Shown here: positions 1-7,689 of the stretch, in pieces
Numbering within the stretch: position 1 is the stretch's first letter
Layout: each line of letters begins with the position of its first letter
Origin: JBLHHI01 sp047614125
GTDB taxonomy: Bacteria > Bacteroidota > Bacteroidia > NS11-12g > UBA9320
Direction of reading: 5' to 3'
DNA: 13,562 bases
NCBI GenBank assembly: GCA_047614125.1
Contig: JBLHHI010000095.1
Span: forward strand, 1-13,562
Made by a program: the position numbers and the translations under genes
The notes under the pieces: model-generated
Databases searched by the model: none
Seen by the model: only the letters and a program-made list of their open reading frames with translations
What the model was told of the DNA's origin: nothing

Positions 1-523
1 TTGCACCTAAGATGCCAAAAATGGCACCAGAGGCACCCACGGTTGGAATGTTGGCCAGCAAATTATACTTACCGCCATTTCCATTCCAGTTCATATTGTT
101 CATTAAGGTGGTGTAACCATCCCGGTTAATCTCTTCAACGAGGCTCAAATCTAAAAGGGGAAGAATTTGGCTGATTTGGATATGAATAACCAAGAAATGC
201 AGAAAGGCTGCTCCTAGTGCGGTAACTAAGTAAAAAAACAAGAAGCGTTGAGGCCCCCAAATAATCTCCAATCGACGGCCAAAGAACCACAACCCAATCA
301 TATTAAAAGCAAGGTGCATTACATCGCCATGCATAAAAACATGGGTAATAATCTGCCAAACATTAAATTGGCTCGACTGGAAATAAAAAAGCCCAAGTAC
401 TTGATCTAAGTTGATCCCACGCATGGCAAAGATCATTTTTGCCAGCAGCATTAAGACATTGATGATGATTATGTTTTTTATAACCGGCGGGAACATCCCG
501 TGATTACTTGCTTGATAGTGCAT
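1..523 (-). CDS. Rhomboid-family intramembrane serine protease (3' part cut by window edge)
   Basis: Rhomboids cleave transmembrane substrates inside the lipid bilayer with a Ser-His dyad. The visible 174 residues begin at ATG 523. They show a first membrane segment (about residues 14-34), the conserved His-rich stretch H65-x4-H70-x3-N74 in the second helix (HGDVMHLAFN), further hydrophobic helices (about 93-116), a hydrophilic loop (about 125-157), and the nucleophile motif GASGA with S165. The catalytic His of a later helix lies beyond the window, so the gene is only partial here. It starts 24 nt after the mutL stop on the same strand and has no promoter of its own, so it is probably the third gene of the small protein-mutL-rhomboid operon. 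The class is clear from H70, N74 and S165; the substrate is unknown. Confidence 0.93.
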   Translation of the reverse strand, partial: MHYQASNHGMFPPVIKNIIIINVLMLLAKMIFAMRGINLDQVLGLFYFQSSQFNVWQIITHVFMHGDVMHLAFNMIGLWFFGRRLEIIWGPQRFLFFYLVTALGAAFLHFLVIHIQISQILPLLDLSLVEEINRDGYTTLMNNMNWNGNGGKYNLLANIPTVGASGAIFGILGA

Positions 524-547
524 AAATTCGAATCCAATTTGAAAAAA

Positions 548-2374
548 CTATTTAAACATTCCTGCTAAATCAGCTTCCGCAAAAGTAATGATTGTGGGTC
601 TTCCATTTGGAGTAAAGCTGGGTTGTTTGCAGTTAAATAGATTTAACAACAATTGCTCGCATTCTGTTTTGGAAAGTGCCACGCCACTTCTGGTGCACAT
701 ACTCCTGCTCATCGATTGAGCTAGATTTTCTCGCTTGGTAAGGGTTAATTCCTGCTCGTTTTGCTTAAAATTACTGAGCACACCTTCCAGCATATCGCGC
801 GCTTCAATTTTTTGAATATCTGCCGGTGTTCCATTAATGATGATCGCGTTTTTACCAAAGGGGCTTATGTCGAAACCTAAGCAAGTAATTTCTTCTAACA
901 TGCTCATTATCAAAGCATAATCGGATGCATATAGTTCAATCGTTCTGGGGAAAAGCAGCTGTTGCGTAGCGGCCTTTTGGTTTTCGAGTTCGTTGAGATA
1001 TTTTTCGTACAACACGCGTTCATGGGCACGTTGTTGGTGAACCAGTATGAGCTTGTGATTCAGTTTGGCAACGATGTAGGCATTTGATATTTGAAAGGGG
1101 TCTGAAATCACCAAACTTGCGTCATCCAACTTTTGAAAGTTGAGCTCGGCACCCTCTAGATTGATTTCGGCCTCTTGTTGTTGATTGCCATTTGAGGTCG
1201 AGATCTCATCTCGGAAGGGTTCATACAACTTTTCCCAGGCCGTTTGCTTTTTTGGTTTGTTGGTTTGAAAGGGGTTAAAACTGGTATTTGTTTTTATGGA
1301 AGGGGTTGAAACGTAAGATTCTGACGAGCCAAAATGAACTCCCAACCTCGAGGTTATGAGTTCATTTTCTATGGTGGGTGTGGTGTGAAAAGAGGCCAAG
1401 GCTTTTTTAGCCACCGATTTGAGAATCATGTACATATGCCTTGAATCTTCAAATTTGACTTCCGTTTTGGTTGGATGTACGTTCACATCAATTTTTTCGG
1501 GTTGAATGCTAAGAAACAAAACGTAAAAAGGATGAAATTCTTTTTCAATAAGGCCTTCAAAAGCATTCGCGATGGCATGATGAAAGTACGGTTCTTTGAT
1601 ATACCTACCGTTCACATAGAACAACTGATTTCCGCGCGTTCTTTTAGCTAAATCTGGACTGCCAATAAATCCTTGCACATCAACAATGCCCGTTTCTTCA
1701 AGGATCTCAATTAGTTGGCCTTTCATACCTTTAAGCATTAAAGTAGTGATCCGTTCTTTTAGGGTAGCTTGGCCCAAGCTAAAAACTTCATTCTTTCCGT
1801 TAAAAAGAATCATTTCTACATCGGGTCTTGAAATCGCAATTCTTTGAAACTCTTCAATGATGTATTTTGTTTCGACGGTAATTGATTTGAGAAAGTTGCG
1901 GCGAGCCGGAATGTTAAAAAAGAGATTTTTAACCGAGATGCTGGTGCCCTGCGGACAGGCAATTGCCTCTTGTTTTTTAACGGAAGAGGCTTCAATAATA
2001 AGATGCGTTCCTAGAGTTGAACTGGCATCTTTCGATTTCATTTCAACATGAGCCACGGAAGCAATGCTTGCCAGAGCTTCTCCTCGAAAGCCAAAAGTAG
2101 TTAGGTTAAACAGATCCGTTGCGGCTTTTATTTTGGAAGTTGCATGGCGCTCCCAGCACATTCGTGCATCCGTATCGGACATTCCCTTACCGTTGTCAAT
2201 TACTTGAATTAAGGTTTGACCACCATCTTTAAAAAGAAGCGTTAATGAAGTTGCGCCAGCGTCAAGACTGTTTTCAAGCAACTCTTTAACCACAGATGCG
2301 GGCCGCTGAACCACCTCGCCAGCTGCAATTTGATTGGCAATGGCATCCGGAAGTAATCGAATGAAGTCGGGCAT
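548..2374 (-). CDS. mutL: DNA mismatch repair protein MutL
   Basis: MutL is the ATP-driven matchmaker of methyl-directed or nick-directed mismatch repair, linking MutS to strand incision. The 608-residue length is normal. The N-terminal GHKL ATPase shows E31 and N35 in ELLENSLDAG, DNGKGM (60-65), FGFRGEA (94-100), GTSISVKNLFFNIPARR (143-159) and the DVNVHPTKTEVKF stretch (296-308). A low-complexity linker covers about 335-415. The C-terminal dimerisation domain spans about 420-600. In that domain the endonuclease motif DQHA(X)2E(X)4E reads HQQRAHERVLYE (446-457): the Asp is His and the His is Gln, while E452 and E457 remain. The late CPHGRP motif reads TPNGRP (588-593). Nicking activity is therefore uncertain. 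The start ATG overlaps the stop of the upstream small gene by one base (TAATG), which indicates translational coupling. Confidence 0.97.
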   Translation of the reverse strand: MPDFIRLLPDAIANQIAAGEVVQRPASVVKELLENSLDAGATSLTLLFKDGGQTLIQVIDNGKGMSDTDARMCWERHATSKIKAATDLFNLTTFGFRGEALASIASVAHVEMKSKDASSTLGTHLIIEASSVKKQEAIACPQGTSISVKNLFFNIPARRNFLKSITVETKYIIEEFQRIAISRPDVEMILFNGKNEVFSLGQATLKERITTLMLKGMKGQLIEILEETGIVDVQGFIGSPDLAKRTRGNQLFYVNGRYIKEPYFHHAIANAFEGLIEKEFHPFYVLFLSIQPEKIDVNVHPTKTEVKFEDSRHMYMILKSVAKKALASFHTTPTIENELITSRLGVHFGSSESYVSTPSIKTNTSFNPFQTNKPKKQTAWEKLYEPFRDEISTSNGNQQQEAEINLEGAELNFQKLDDASLVISDPFQISNAYIVAKLNHKLILVHQQRAHERVLYEKYLNELENQKAATQQLLFPRTIELYASDYALIMSMLEEITCLGFDISPFGKNAIIINGTPADIQKIEARDMLEGVLSNFKQNEQELTLTKRENLAQSMSRSMCTRSGVALSKTECEQLLLNLFNCKQPSFTPNGRPTIITFAEADLAGMFK

Positions 2375-2697
2375 TAGTTATAAAATGCGTCGTAAACGAT
2401 AGAAAAGGTATTGGTTTGAAAAACAAGATAGAGGGCAAGGCCTAATAGAATGGCAATGGCCAATTGTCGCAAACGAGCAGCCGATTTTATATAATTGTAA
2501 TCTGAATTATAGGCAACATTCCGACGTTGGTAACTGGCTTTAATTCGAGCCTGATATCCTTCCACCTTATTGGATTTGTTATCCTTAATTTGCTCAACGC
2601 GACTCGTTAATTCTTCACGATCTGCATCGTAATAAATCGGCTGATAATTAAACCTACGATTTGCTCGTCGTCCAAACTTTACGCGCTCAAATGCCAT
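2374..2697 (-). CDS. Small membrane-anchored protein of unknown function, first gene of the mutL operon
   Basis: This 107-residue protein has a basic N-terminus (residues 1-20, rich in Arg and Lys), a charged middle section likely to be helical (about 25-75), and one hydrophobic segment near the C-terminus (about 77-94, AIAILLGLALYLVF). It is likely a tail-type or single-pass inner membrane protein with its basic part in the cytoplasm. I know no biochemical role for it. From memory, small proteins of this kind often sit next to mutL in Flavobacteriia and are sometimes misnamed as a riboflavin synthase subunit; nothing here resembles a lumazine or riboflavin synthase. It is the first gene of the minus-strand operon. 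Its ATG lies 4 nt after a consensus -7 box, and its TAA shares its last A with the mutL ATG. The gene is real with good confidence; its function is unknown. Confidence 0.85.
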   Translation of the reverse strand: MAFERVKFGRRANRRFNYQPIYYDADREELTSRVEQIKDNKSNKVEGYQARIKASYQRRNVAYNSDYNYIKSAARLRQLAIAILLGLALYLVFQTNTFSIVYDAFYN

Positions 2698-2701
2698 GTC
2701 T

Positions 2702-2733
2702 CAAAGGTACGTTTTTACCTTGTGTTCTACCAA
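2702..2733 (-). promoter_or_regulatory. Bacteroidota-type promoter of the small protein-mutL-rhomboid operon
   Basis: On the minus strand the -33 element TTG (2733-2731) is followed by exactly 21 nt and then TACCTTTG (2709-2702), a perfect match to the Bacteroidota -7 consensus TAnnTTTG. Only 4 nt separate the box from the ATG at 2697. With transcription starting about 4-5 nt after the box, the mRNA would be leaderless or nearly so. Confidence 0.75.
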
Positions 2734-2793
2734 AAGACTGTGACTCTATTTTATCAACGGTGATAATTCTTTTACCAAAGTAGAATTTAGTTC

Positions 2794-2824
2794 TTGATAT
2801 TTTGTTGGATTTCTCCGTACTTTG
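2794..2824 (+). promoter_or_regulatory. Bacteroidota-type promoter of the M36-like protease gene
   Basis: TTG (2794-2796), a 21-nt spacer, then TACTTTG (2818-2824), a -7 box one base shorter than TAnnTTTG. The ATG at 2831 follows after 6 nt. An in-frame TTG at 2822 falls inside the box and is not a sensible start codon. This promoter and the minus-strand promoter share the short divergent region 2698-2830 without overlapping. Confidence 0.6.
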
Positions 2825-2830
2825 AGCATC

Positions 2831-4510
2831 ATGAAAACCAAACTAACCGGAACTGCCTTGCTGATTCTTGCCGTATTTATCCAGGTTTTAGCTGCCACAG
2901 CTTTTCCCAAATCCAGCTTAGATTTGTATGCTGAATACAACCAAAACGGAAACCGATTAAAAGAAGTTTTTTTAAAAGAAACGCCCTTTGCCACCCATAT
3001 TCGGTACGATCATTTTTACAAAGATGTTCCAGTTCGCGGCTCTTTTCTAGTGATTCACATACCCAACCAACCCAACCACAGTTCGCTGATTACCAATCGA
3101 CTGTGTAAAATTTTTGATGCGCACGGTTCCGGAGATTCTTCCGGAACGCGCTACTGGCTTTTTCGCAAGGGCAATCCGGTTCTTTGTGAGAAACAACTAA
3201 TTCGAAATGCGGTAAACGGAGCAACAGAAATACGTTACCTCGCGAATGGGGAAATCGTAGCGCGTGAAGATGCTCGAAGATATCACCACCCGCAACCCGA
3301 CACGATGGTTAACATACAAGTATTCATGCCCAACCCAATAGAAACTTCAAATTCTGAATATGGAACTTGGTTATCAGACAACAATGATCAAGAATCAAGT
3401 AATTTCCACACGGAATACTTTTCGGCAAAGCTGGGTTTGAAAAAAGCATTTGGGAAGTTTAATCTCGATGATTCTTTGCTCTTTTATTCCGATGTTTCTG
3501 CGCCGAACCTTTCCTACTTTCCAACACAAAACACTTCCTTCATATTTAATCGGTCCGAAACGGGGTTTGAGTTAACGAACTCATATTTTCACTTAAAGGC
3601 CTATTCAAATTCCCTTATAAAGGCAGGGTATCGATCCTTGCTGGATACCTTGGTAATCGATCCGCACGCCATGAACGGAGAAGACCAATCTGCTTTTAAC
3701 GCCCACATTGAGCCACATACCATCGAATTTGGTACCGGTGGAGTAGATGATGCAGAAGATGGTCAGGTAGTAATTCATGAATTTGTTCACAGCTTAAGTC
3801 AGAATGCCGCGCCATTTACGTACACCGGATCGGATCGGAAGGCAATGGAAGAAGGCTTTGCCGATTACCTATGCATGGCCTACTCTAGAGAGCTGACGGG
3901 ATTGTCTTCAACAAATATTTTCTCATGGGATGGCCACAATGAATTTTGGGATGGCTTCGACCTACAATCCAACAAGAACTATCAGTTTGACCGAACTGGA
4001 AATCCAAACACCGATCGGGAAATTTGGTCGGGAACTTTAAACAATATTGCTGAAATAATTGGATTTGACATCCTAAAAACACTTCTTTACGAACAGCTTT
4101 TTCATCAATTCGATGGTGCGACCATGCCAGAAATGGCAGAAAATATGTTGAGCTTAGATCGCGCTTATTTTGATGGCATACAAGAACTAGAATTGAGAGC
4201 TTGTTTTGAACGTTCTGGAATTTTAACTAAACAAAAGAGGGCCTTCCCCCCTCAAGTTGAGGTAATACTTTTTTACCCCCAATATGTGTATTCCCAAAAG
4301 GCCTTTGTGCAACTTAAATTTGACACGGTAGTTCATTATCAAGTTGAAATGTATAACATTCAGGGTCAGCAAATTAAAGAAGAAAAAGGATATGGCGAGC
4401 AAGTAATATTCATCAATGATGTGGGTGCTAAGGGCATCAACATGATGTATGTTTATGTGCGACAGGATGAACAGATTCATCTGCTCAAAACAAAGAAACT
4501 CATTTGGTAG
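2831..4510 (+). CDS. Secreted M36/fungalysin-like zinc metalloprotease with a T9SS-like C-terminal domain
   Basis: This 559-residue protein is probably an exported endopeptidase. A signal peptide covers about residues 1-24 (MKTK, then a hydrophobic core, AATAFP). Residues 54-78 resemble an FTP propeptide (HIRYDHFYKDVPVRGSFLV). The catalytic gluzincin core is clear: HEFVH (316-320) supplies two zinc ligands and the catalytic Glu, and EEGFADY (340-346) supplies the third ligand, probably E341, 25 residues downstream as in thermolysin-like enzymes. The stretch HTIEFGTGGVDDAED (296-310) before it is typical of the M36 group. The last 80 residues or so (VEVILFYPQYVY..., then YNIQGQQI, then KTKKLIW) look like a type A sorting domain whose usual YPNP box has decayed to FYPQY. 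The gene is a single transcription unit. Protease class is well supported; the substrate is unknown. Confidence 0.85.
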   Translation: MKTKLTGTALLILAVFIQVLAATAFPKSSLDLYAEYNQNGNRLKEVFLKETPFATHIRYDHFYKDVPVRGSFLVIHIPNQPNHSSLITNRLCKIFDAHGSGDSSGTRYWLFRKGNPVLCEKQLIRNAVNGATEIRYLANGEIVAREDARRYHHPQPDTMVNIQVFMPNPIETSNSEYGTWLSDNNDQESSNFHTEYFSAKLGLKKAFGKFNLDDSLLFYSDVSAPNLSYFPTQNTSFIFNRSETGFELTNSYFHLKAYSNSLIKAGYRSLLDTLVIDPHAMNGEDQSAFNAHIEPHTIEFGTGGVDDAEDGQVVIHEFVHSLSQNAAPFTYTGSDRKAMEEGFADYLCMAYSRELTGLSSTNIFSWDGHNEFWDGFDLQSNKNYQFDRTGNPNTDREIWSGTLNNIAEIIGFDILKTLLYEQLFHQFDGATMPEMAENMLSLDRAYFDGIQELELRACFERSGILTKQKRAFPPQVEVILFYPQYVYSQKAFVQLKFDTVVHYQVEMYNIQGQQIKEEKGYGEQVIFINDVGAKGINMMYVYVRQDEQIHLLKTKKLIW

Positions 4511-4558
4511 ACTTCTAAATTTTTAAAAAAGCTCGTTTGAATTCAGGTTTTTAAATAG

Positions 4559-4590
4559 TTGCCACAAAATCACAGAGGGGCTTACTTTTG
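4559..4590 (+). promoter_or_regulatory. Bacteroidota-type promoter of the DUF4271-hemD unit
   Basis: TTG (4559-4561), a 21-nt spacer and TACTTTTG (4583-4590), a full match to TAnnTTTG. The GTG start at 4596 lies 5 nt after the box, predicting a leaderless or nearly leaderless transcript. The promoter sits in the 85-nt gap after the protease gene, in which I see no clear hairpin terminator. Confidence 0.7.
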
Positions 4591-4595
4591 CGATA

Positions 4596-5507
4596 GTGAG
4601 AGCAAGAGTTTTAATCATTTTATTTTTATGGCAAACCATTGCGCTTGCGCAATCCGATCAAGATTCGGCTTATACACAAGAAGAGCAGTCTGTTGAGGTT
4701 GCAACGGCTCTCCAACACGTTACCCCAGCGGGCAACTCAATCCGAAAGGATACTTCGATTGGTTTGCGCAGAAAACTTAAACAACGGGATACCCTTGCAC
4801 CGGCATCTGTTACCAAAGACGAAGCGGCCATCGCCGTTTTGCGAACTCGGAATCGCAAATGGTGGGTATTTTCACTTTTGGTCTTTATATTAATTTTAGT
4901 GGGGGTTTTACAAAACATAAATCCAAGCCGACACAAATATGCCCTTGTAAATGCGTTATTTCTTCCCCCAGCTGATGAGAAAACAGAAAGATATGAAGTA
5001 GTGGATTGGTACCAAATAATTCAAATGTTGGTAACAAGCTTGATTTTAGCGGCTTGGCTTTTCTTACTTCCACCATTTGACTTGAATTTGACAATTCTCC
5101 CAGGGGGATCTTTTTTCGGGGGTATAATGCTGTTTTTTATCCTGCTTTATATGTTCAAATACTTCATTCATTACTTGGTTGCAATTATTTTACAAGCAGA
5201 CCAATTGGCCATAAAACTAGTAGTAAACATTAGTAATATCATGTATTTTTACTCCATTGTTTTGTTGCCTTTCTTATTGATTGGTTATTACAGTCCATAC
5301 GATTGGAGTTCGGAATATGTAAATCAAATTCTGCTCTCAATAACGGCGATATTCTTGCTAATTCGATTTATTAGAATCTTTGTTTTGTACCTTAAAGGAT
5401 TTCCCTTCTCTAAAATTTACATAATTCTCTATTTTTGCGCCCTCGAAATAGTGCCATTGCTTTTCTTACTATTTGTAAATGGGGGTATTTCCGAGAGCCT
5501 AAATTGA
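4596..5507 (+). CDS. DUF4271 domain-containing integral membrane protein
   Basis: This 303-residue protein starts with a signal peptide (RARVLIILFLWQTIALAQ, residues 2-19). A polar, probably periplasmic stretch follows (20-86), and then about six membrane segments (roughly 89-106, 142-160, 174-198, 212-231, 244-265 and 272-295). The C-terminal FSKIYIILYFCALEIVPLL (271-289) is the part I recognise as typical of DUF4271 in Bacteroidota. Function is unknown. The gene pairs with hemD, which begins 10 nt after its stop, an arrangement I recall from many Bacteroidota genomes. The start is GTG: the first in-frame ATG is codon 144, which would remove the signal peptide, and the GTG sits 5 nt behind a consensus -7 box. 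An ATG at 4628 is in another frame. Confidence 0.85.
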   Translation: MRARVLIILFLWQTIALAQSDQDSAYTQEEQSVEVATALQHVTPAGNSIRKDTSIGLRRKLKQRDTLAPASVTKDEAAIAVLRTRNRKWWVFSLLVFILILVGVLQNINPSRHKYALVNALFLPPADEKTERYEVVDWYQIIQMLVTSLILAAWLFLLPPFDLNLTILPGGSFFGGIMLFFILLYMFKYFIHYLVAIILQADQLAIKLVVNISNIMYFYSIVLLPFLLIGYYSPYDWSSEYVNQILLSITAIFLLIRFIRIFVLYLKGFPFSKIYIILYFCALEIVPLLFLLFVNGGISESLN

Positions 5508-5517
5508 GTAAAAAACC

Positions 5518-6258
5518 TTGAAAGTAAAGAGTATTCTGGTTTCACAACCCGATCCTGGCGACAAAAAAACGCCGTATCATAGCTTAGCTGAGCGCTTCAA
5601 GCTAAAACTCGACTTTCGCCCTTTTATTCAAGTAGAATCTGTTCCAGCAAAAGAAATTCGCAAAAAGAGAATTGATATTCTTGATCATACTGCGGTAATA
5701 CTAACATCGCGAAGCGCGGTTGACAATTTTTTTAGATGTGTTGAAGAATTAAAAATCGATCTTCCTCCTACGCTCAAATATTTCTGCGTAAACGAAGGCA
5801 TCTCGTTGTATACCCAGAAATACACCGTGTTGCGCAAGCGCAAGATGTTTTTTGGAAAGGCGCGCGAGCCGGAATTCTTGCAATTGGTTAAATCACACGC
5901 TAAGGAGAAATACCTTTTCCCGTGTTCCGACATTCGCAAAGACTCCATACCCAATTTTTTAACAGATCATAAGATCAACTTTACCGAGGCTATCATGTAC
6001 CGAACTGTAAACGCCGATCTTAGTGATTTGGCGGATGTGTACTACGATGTAATTGCCTTTTTTAGTCCGGCTGATATAAAATCTTTATTCGATAATTTCC
6101 CAGATTTCCAACAAAATGAAACGCACATTGCCGGGTGGGGTAAAACAACCAACGAAGCAATTTTGCAAGCTAATTTGGTAAATAACATACCAGCACCAAC
6201 CGCTGATGCCCCAAGCATGGTTGCAGCAATAGAGAAGTTCATTTCTACCACAGAATAG
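5518..6258 (+). CDS. hemD: Uroporphyrinogen-III synthase
   Basis: HemD closes hydroxymethylbilane to uroporphyrinogen III with inversion of ring D, a step in haem and sirohaem synthesis in the cytoplasm. The protein has 246 residues, a normal length. Recognisable blocks are KSILVSQPDPGDKKTPY (4-20), LDFRPFIQVE (31-40), AVILTSRSAVDNFF (59-72), YLFPCSDIRKDSIPNFL (132-148), YDVIAFFSPADIKSLF (176-191), HIAGWGKTTNEA (203-214) and APTADAPSMVAAIEKFI (226-242). The start is TTG at 5518. An in-frame TAA at 5509-5511 closes the frame upstream, and the first in-frame ATG is codon 110, so no ATG start is possible. The gene follows the DUF4271 gene by 10 nt and is probably cotranscribed with it. HemD is poorly conserved in general, but the Bacteroidota pattern is clear here. 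Confidence 0.92.
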   Translation: MKVKSILVSQPDPGDKKTPYHSLAERFKLKLDFRPFIQVESVPAKEIRKKRIDILDHTAVILTSRSAVDNFFRCVEELKIDLPPTLKYFCVNEGISLYTQKYTVLRKRKMFFGKAREPEFLQLVKSHAKEKYLFPCSDIRKDSIPNFLTDHKINFTEAIMYRTVNADLSDLADVYYDVIAFFSPADIKSLFDNFPDFQQNETHIAGWGKTTNEAILQANLVNNIPAPTADAPSMVAAIEKFISTTE

Positions 6259-6295
6259 CATTCGTTAGGCTTTGGAACAAGGCTTTTGCAATTTG

Positions 6296-6327
6296 CTGTT
6301 TTTATTCTTTTCAACGGTGTATTTTTG
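6296..6327 (+). promoter_or_regulatory. Probable promoter of the pyrC unit
   Basis: TATTTTTG (6320-6327) fully matches the -7 consensus TAnnTTTG. At the usual 21-nt spacing the -33 element is CTG (6296-6298), one mismatch from TTG; a true TTG lies at 6293-6295 with a 24-nt spacer. The ATG at 6346 follows after 18 nt, so this transcript should have a short leader, unlike several others in the window. Confidence 0.5.
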
Positions 6328-6345
6328 ACCGAGTAAAAGAGCATT

Positions 6346-7686
6346 ATGGCAGACTACCTCGTTAAACAAGCACGGGTCATAAATCAGGGCAAATCAGAAA
6401 CATCGGATGTTTTAATCGTAAACGGCAGAATCGAGCGCATAGCACCTCATATTTCAAAAGAAAATAACGGTTGGATCCTGATTGATGCAGAAGGATTATT
6501 AATGCTTCCTGGCGTAATTGATGATCAAGTTCATTTTCGTGAACCTGGGTTTACCCATAAAGCCAATATATTTACCGAATCACGTGCAGCAGTTGCAGGA
6601 GGTGTTACCAGCTTTATGGAGATGCCAAACACCAATCCACAAGCTACTACAATTGATGTTTTAGAAGATAAGTATACAATCGGACAACGCAATTCTCTAG
6701 CCAACTATTCTTTTTATTTAGGCGCCACCAACACCAATCTCAGTGAGGTTCAAAAAATGGATCCCAAAACGATTTGTGGCATTAAGATTTTTATGGGTTC
6801 CAGCACCGGTAATATGTTGGTTGATAATGAAAAGGCCTTGTCAGATGTCTTTGCAAATGCTCCGGCAATTATTGCCCTTCATTGTGAAGATGAAGCCACC
6901 ATCCGAAAGAACCTGGAGCAAGCACAAAATACGTATGGCGCGGATATACCCATCCAACAGCATCCAATTATTCGAAATAATGAAGCCTGTTATTTGTCTT
7001 CATCAAAGGCCGTAGAACTGGCGCGTAAACACAATGCCCGCATCCACATCTTGCATATAAGCACGGCTGAAGAAATTGCCTTATTCAGCAACGAGCCCGA
7101 TGTTCATAAAAAGAAGATTACAACCGAAGTTTGCGTGCATCATTTAACCTTCAATTCGGACGATTATCAAGAGCTTGGATCTAAGATAAAATGCAATCCG
7201 GCCATTAAAACACCGGCCGATCAAACCGCTCTGTGGAAGGCATTAAATGAGGGGTATTTCGATGTAATTGCCACCGACCACGCTCCACACACCATGGATG
7301 AGAAGAACAACAACTACCTACAATCGCCATCAGGCTTACCCCTAATTCAACATACCTTACTGCTAATGCTCGACCACGTGCAACAAGGAAGAATTACCAT
7401 TGAGAAAATGGTGGAAAGAATGTGTCACAAACCTGCCGAATTGTTCGACGTAGATCAGCGTGGGTTTATTAAAGAGGGTTATTGGGCTGATTTGGTTTTG
7501 GTTGACCCAACCAAACAAACGGTGGTTTCTAAGCAGAATATATTGTACAAATGTGGCTGGTCTCCTTTAGAGGGTAAGACCTTCAACCATGCCATTAGTC
7601 ACACCTTTGTTTCCGGCCATTTAGCCTATGAAAACGGTGTTTTACATGAACAAAAAATGGGCGAACGATTGCAATTTAACCGATGA
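6346..7686 (+). CDS. pyrC: Dihydroorotase, amidohydrolase family
   Basis: Dihydroorotase cyclises N-carbamoyl-aspartate to dihydroorotate, the third step of pyrimidine synthesis, in the cytoplasm. The 446-residue protein has the amidohydrolase barrel marks: VIDDQVHFREPG (57-68), FMEMPNTNPQ (90-99), the presumed carboxylated lysine K147 in GIKIFMGSSTG, H179 in LHCEDE, H237 in HILHIST, and D311 in ATDHAPHT. The oddity is Q61: the family motif D-x-H-x-H reads D59-D-Q-V-H63, so the first zinc-ligand His is Gln while all other key residues remain. I recall the DDQVHFREPG form in other Bacteroidota dihydroorotases, so it may be a lineage trait rather than a lost function. The gene is followed after 3 nt by a secreted propeller gene with no promoter of its own. 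Confidence 0.93.
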   Translation: MADYLVKQARVINQGKSETSDVLIVNGRIERIAPHISKENNGWILIDAEGLLMLPGVIDDQVHFREPGFTHKANIFTESRAAVAGGVTSFMEMPNTNPQATTIDVLEDKYTIGQRNSLANYSFYLGATNTNLSEVQKMDPKTICGIKIFMGSSTGNMLVDNEKALSDVFANAPAIIALHCEDEATIRKNLEQAQNTYGADIPIQQHPIIRNNEACYLSSSKAVELARKHNARIHILHISTAEEIALFSNEPDVHKKKITTEVCVHHLTFNSDDYQELGSKIKCNPAIKTPADQTALWKALNEGYFDVIATDHAPHTMDEKNNNYLQSPSGLPLIQHTLLLMLDHVQQGRITIEKMVERMCHKPAELFDVDQRGFIKEGYWADLVLVDPTKQTVVSKQNILYKCGWSPLEGKTFNHAISHTFVSGHLAYENGVLHEQKMGERLQFNR

Positions 7687-7689
7687 AAC

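Noticed and set aside
523..550. mutL and the rhomboid frame are in the same phase, separated only by TAG and eight codons, suggesting a readthrough fusion
   Set aside because: One in three neighbouring genes share a phase by chance, both proteins have complete family-like ends, and no readthrough signal is visible.
4474..4487. 14-base sequence GATTCATCTGCTCA shared with 12312-12325
   Set aside because: Both copies lie in coding sequence of unrelated genes, and a match of this length is expected at a fair rate by chance in a window of this size.
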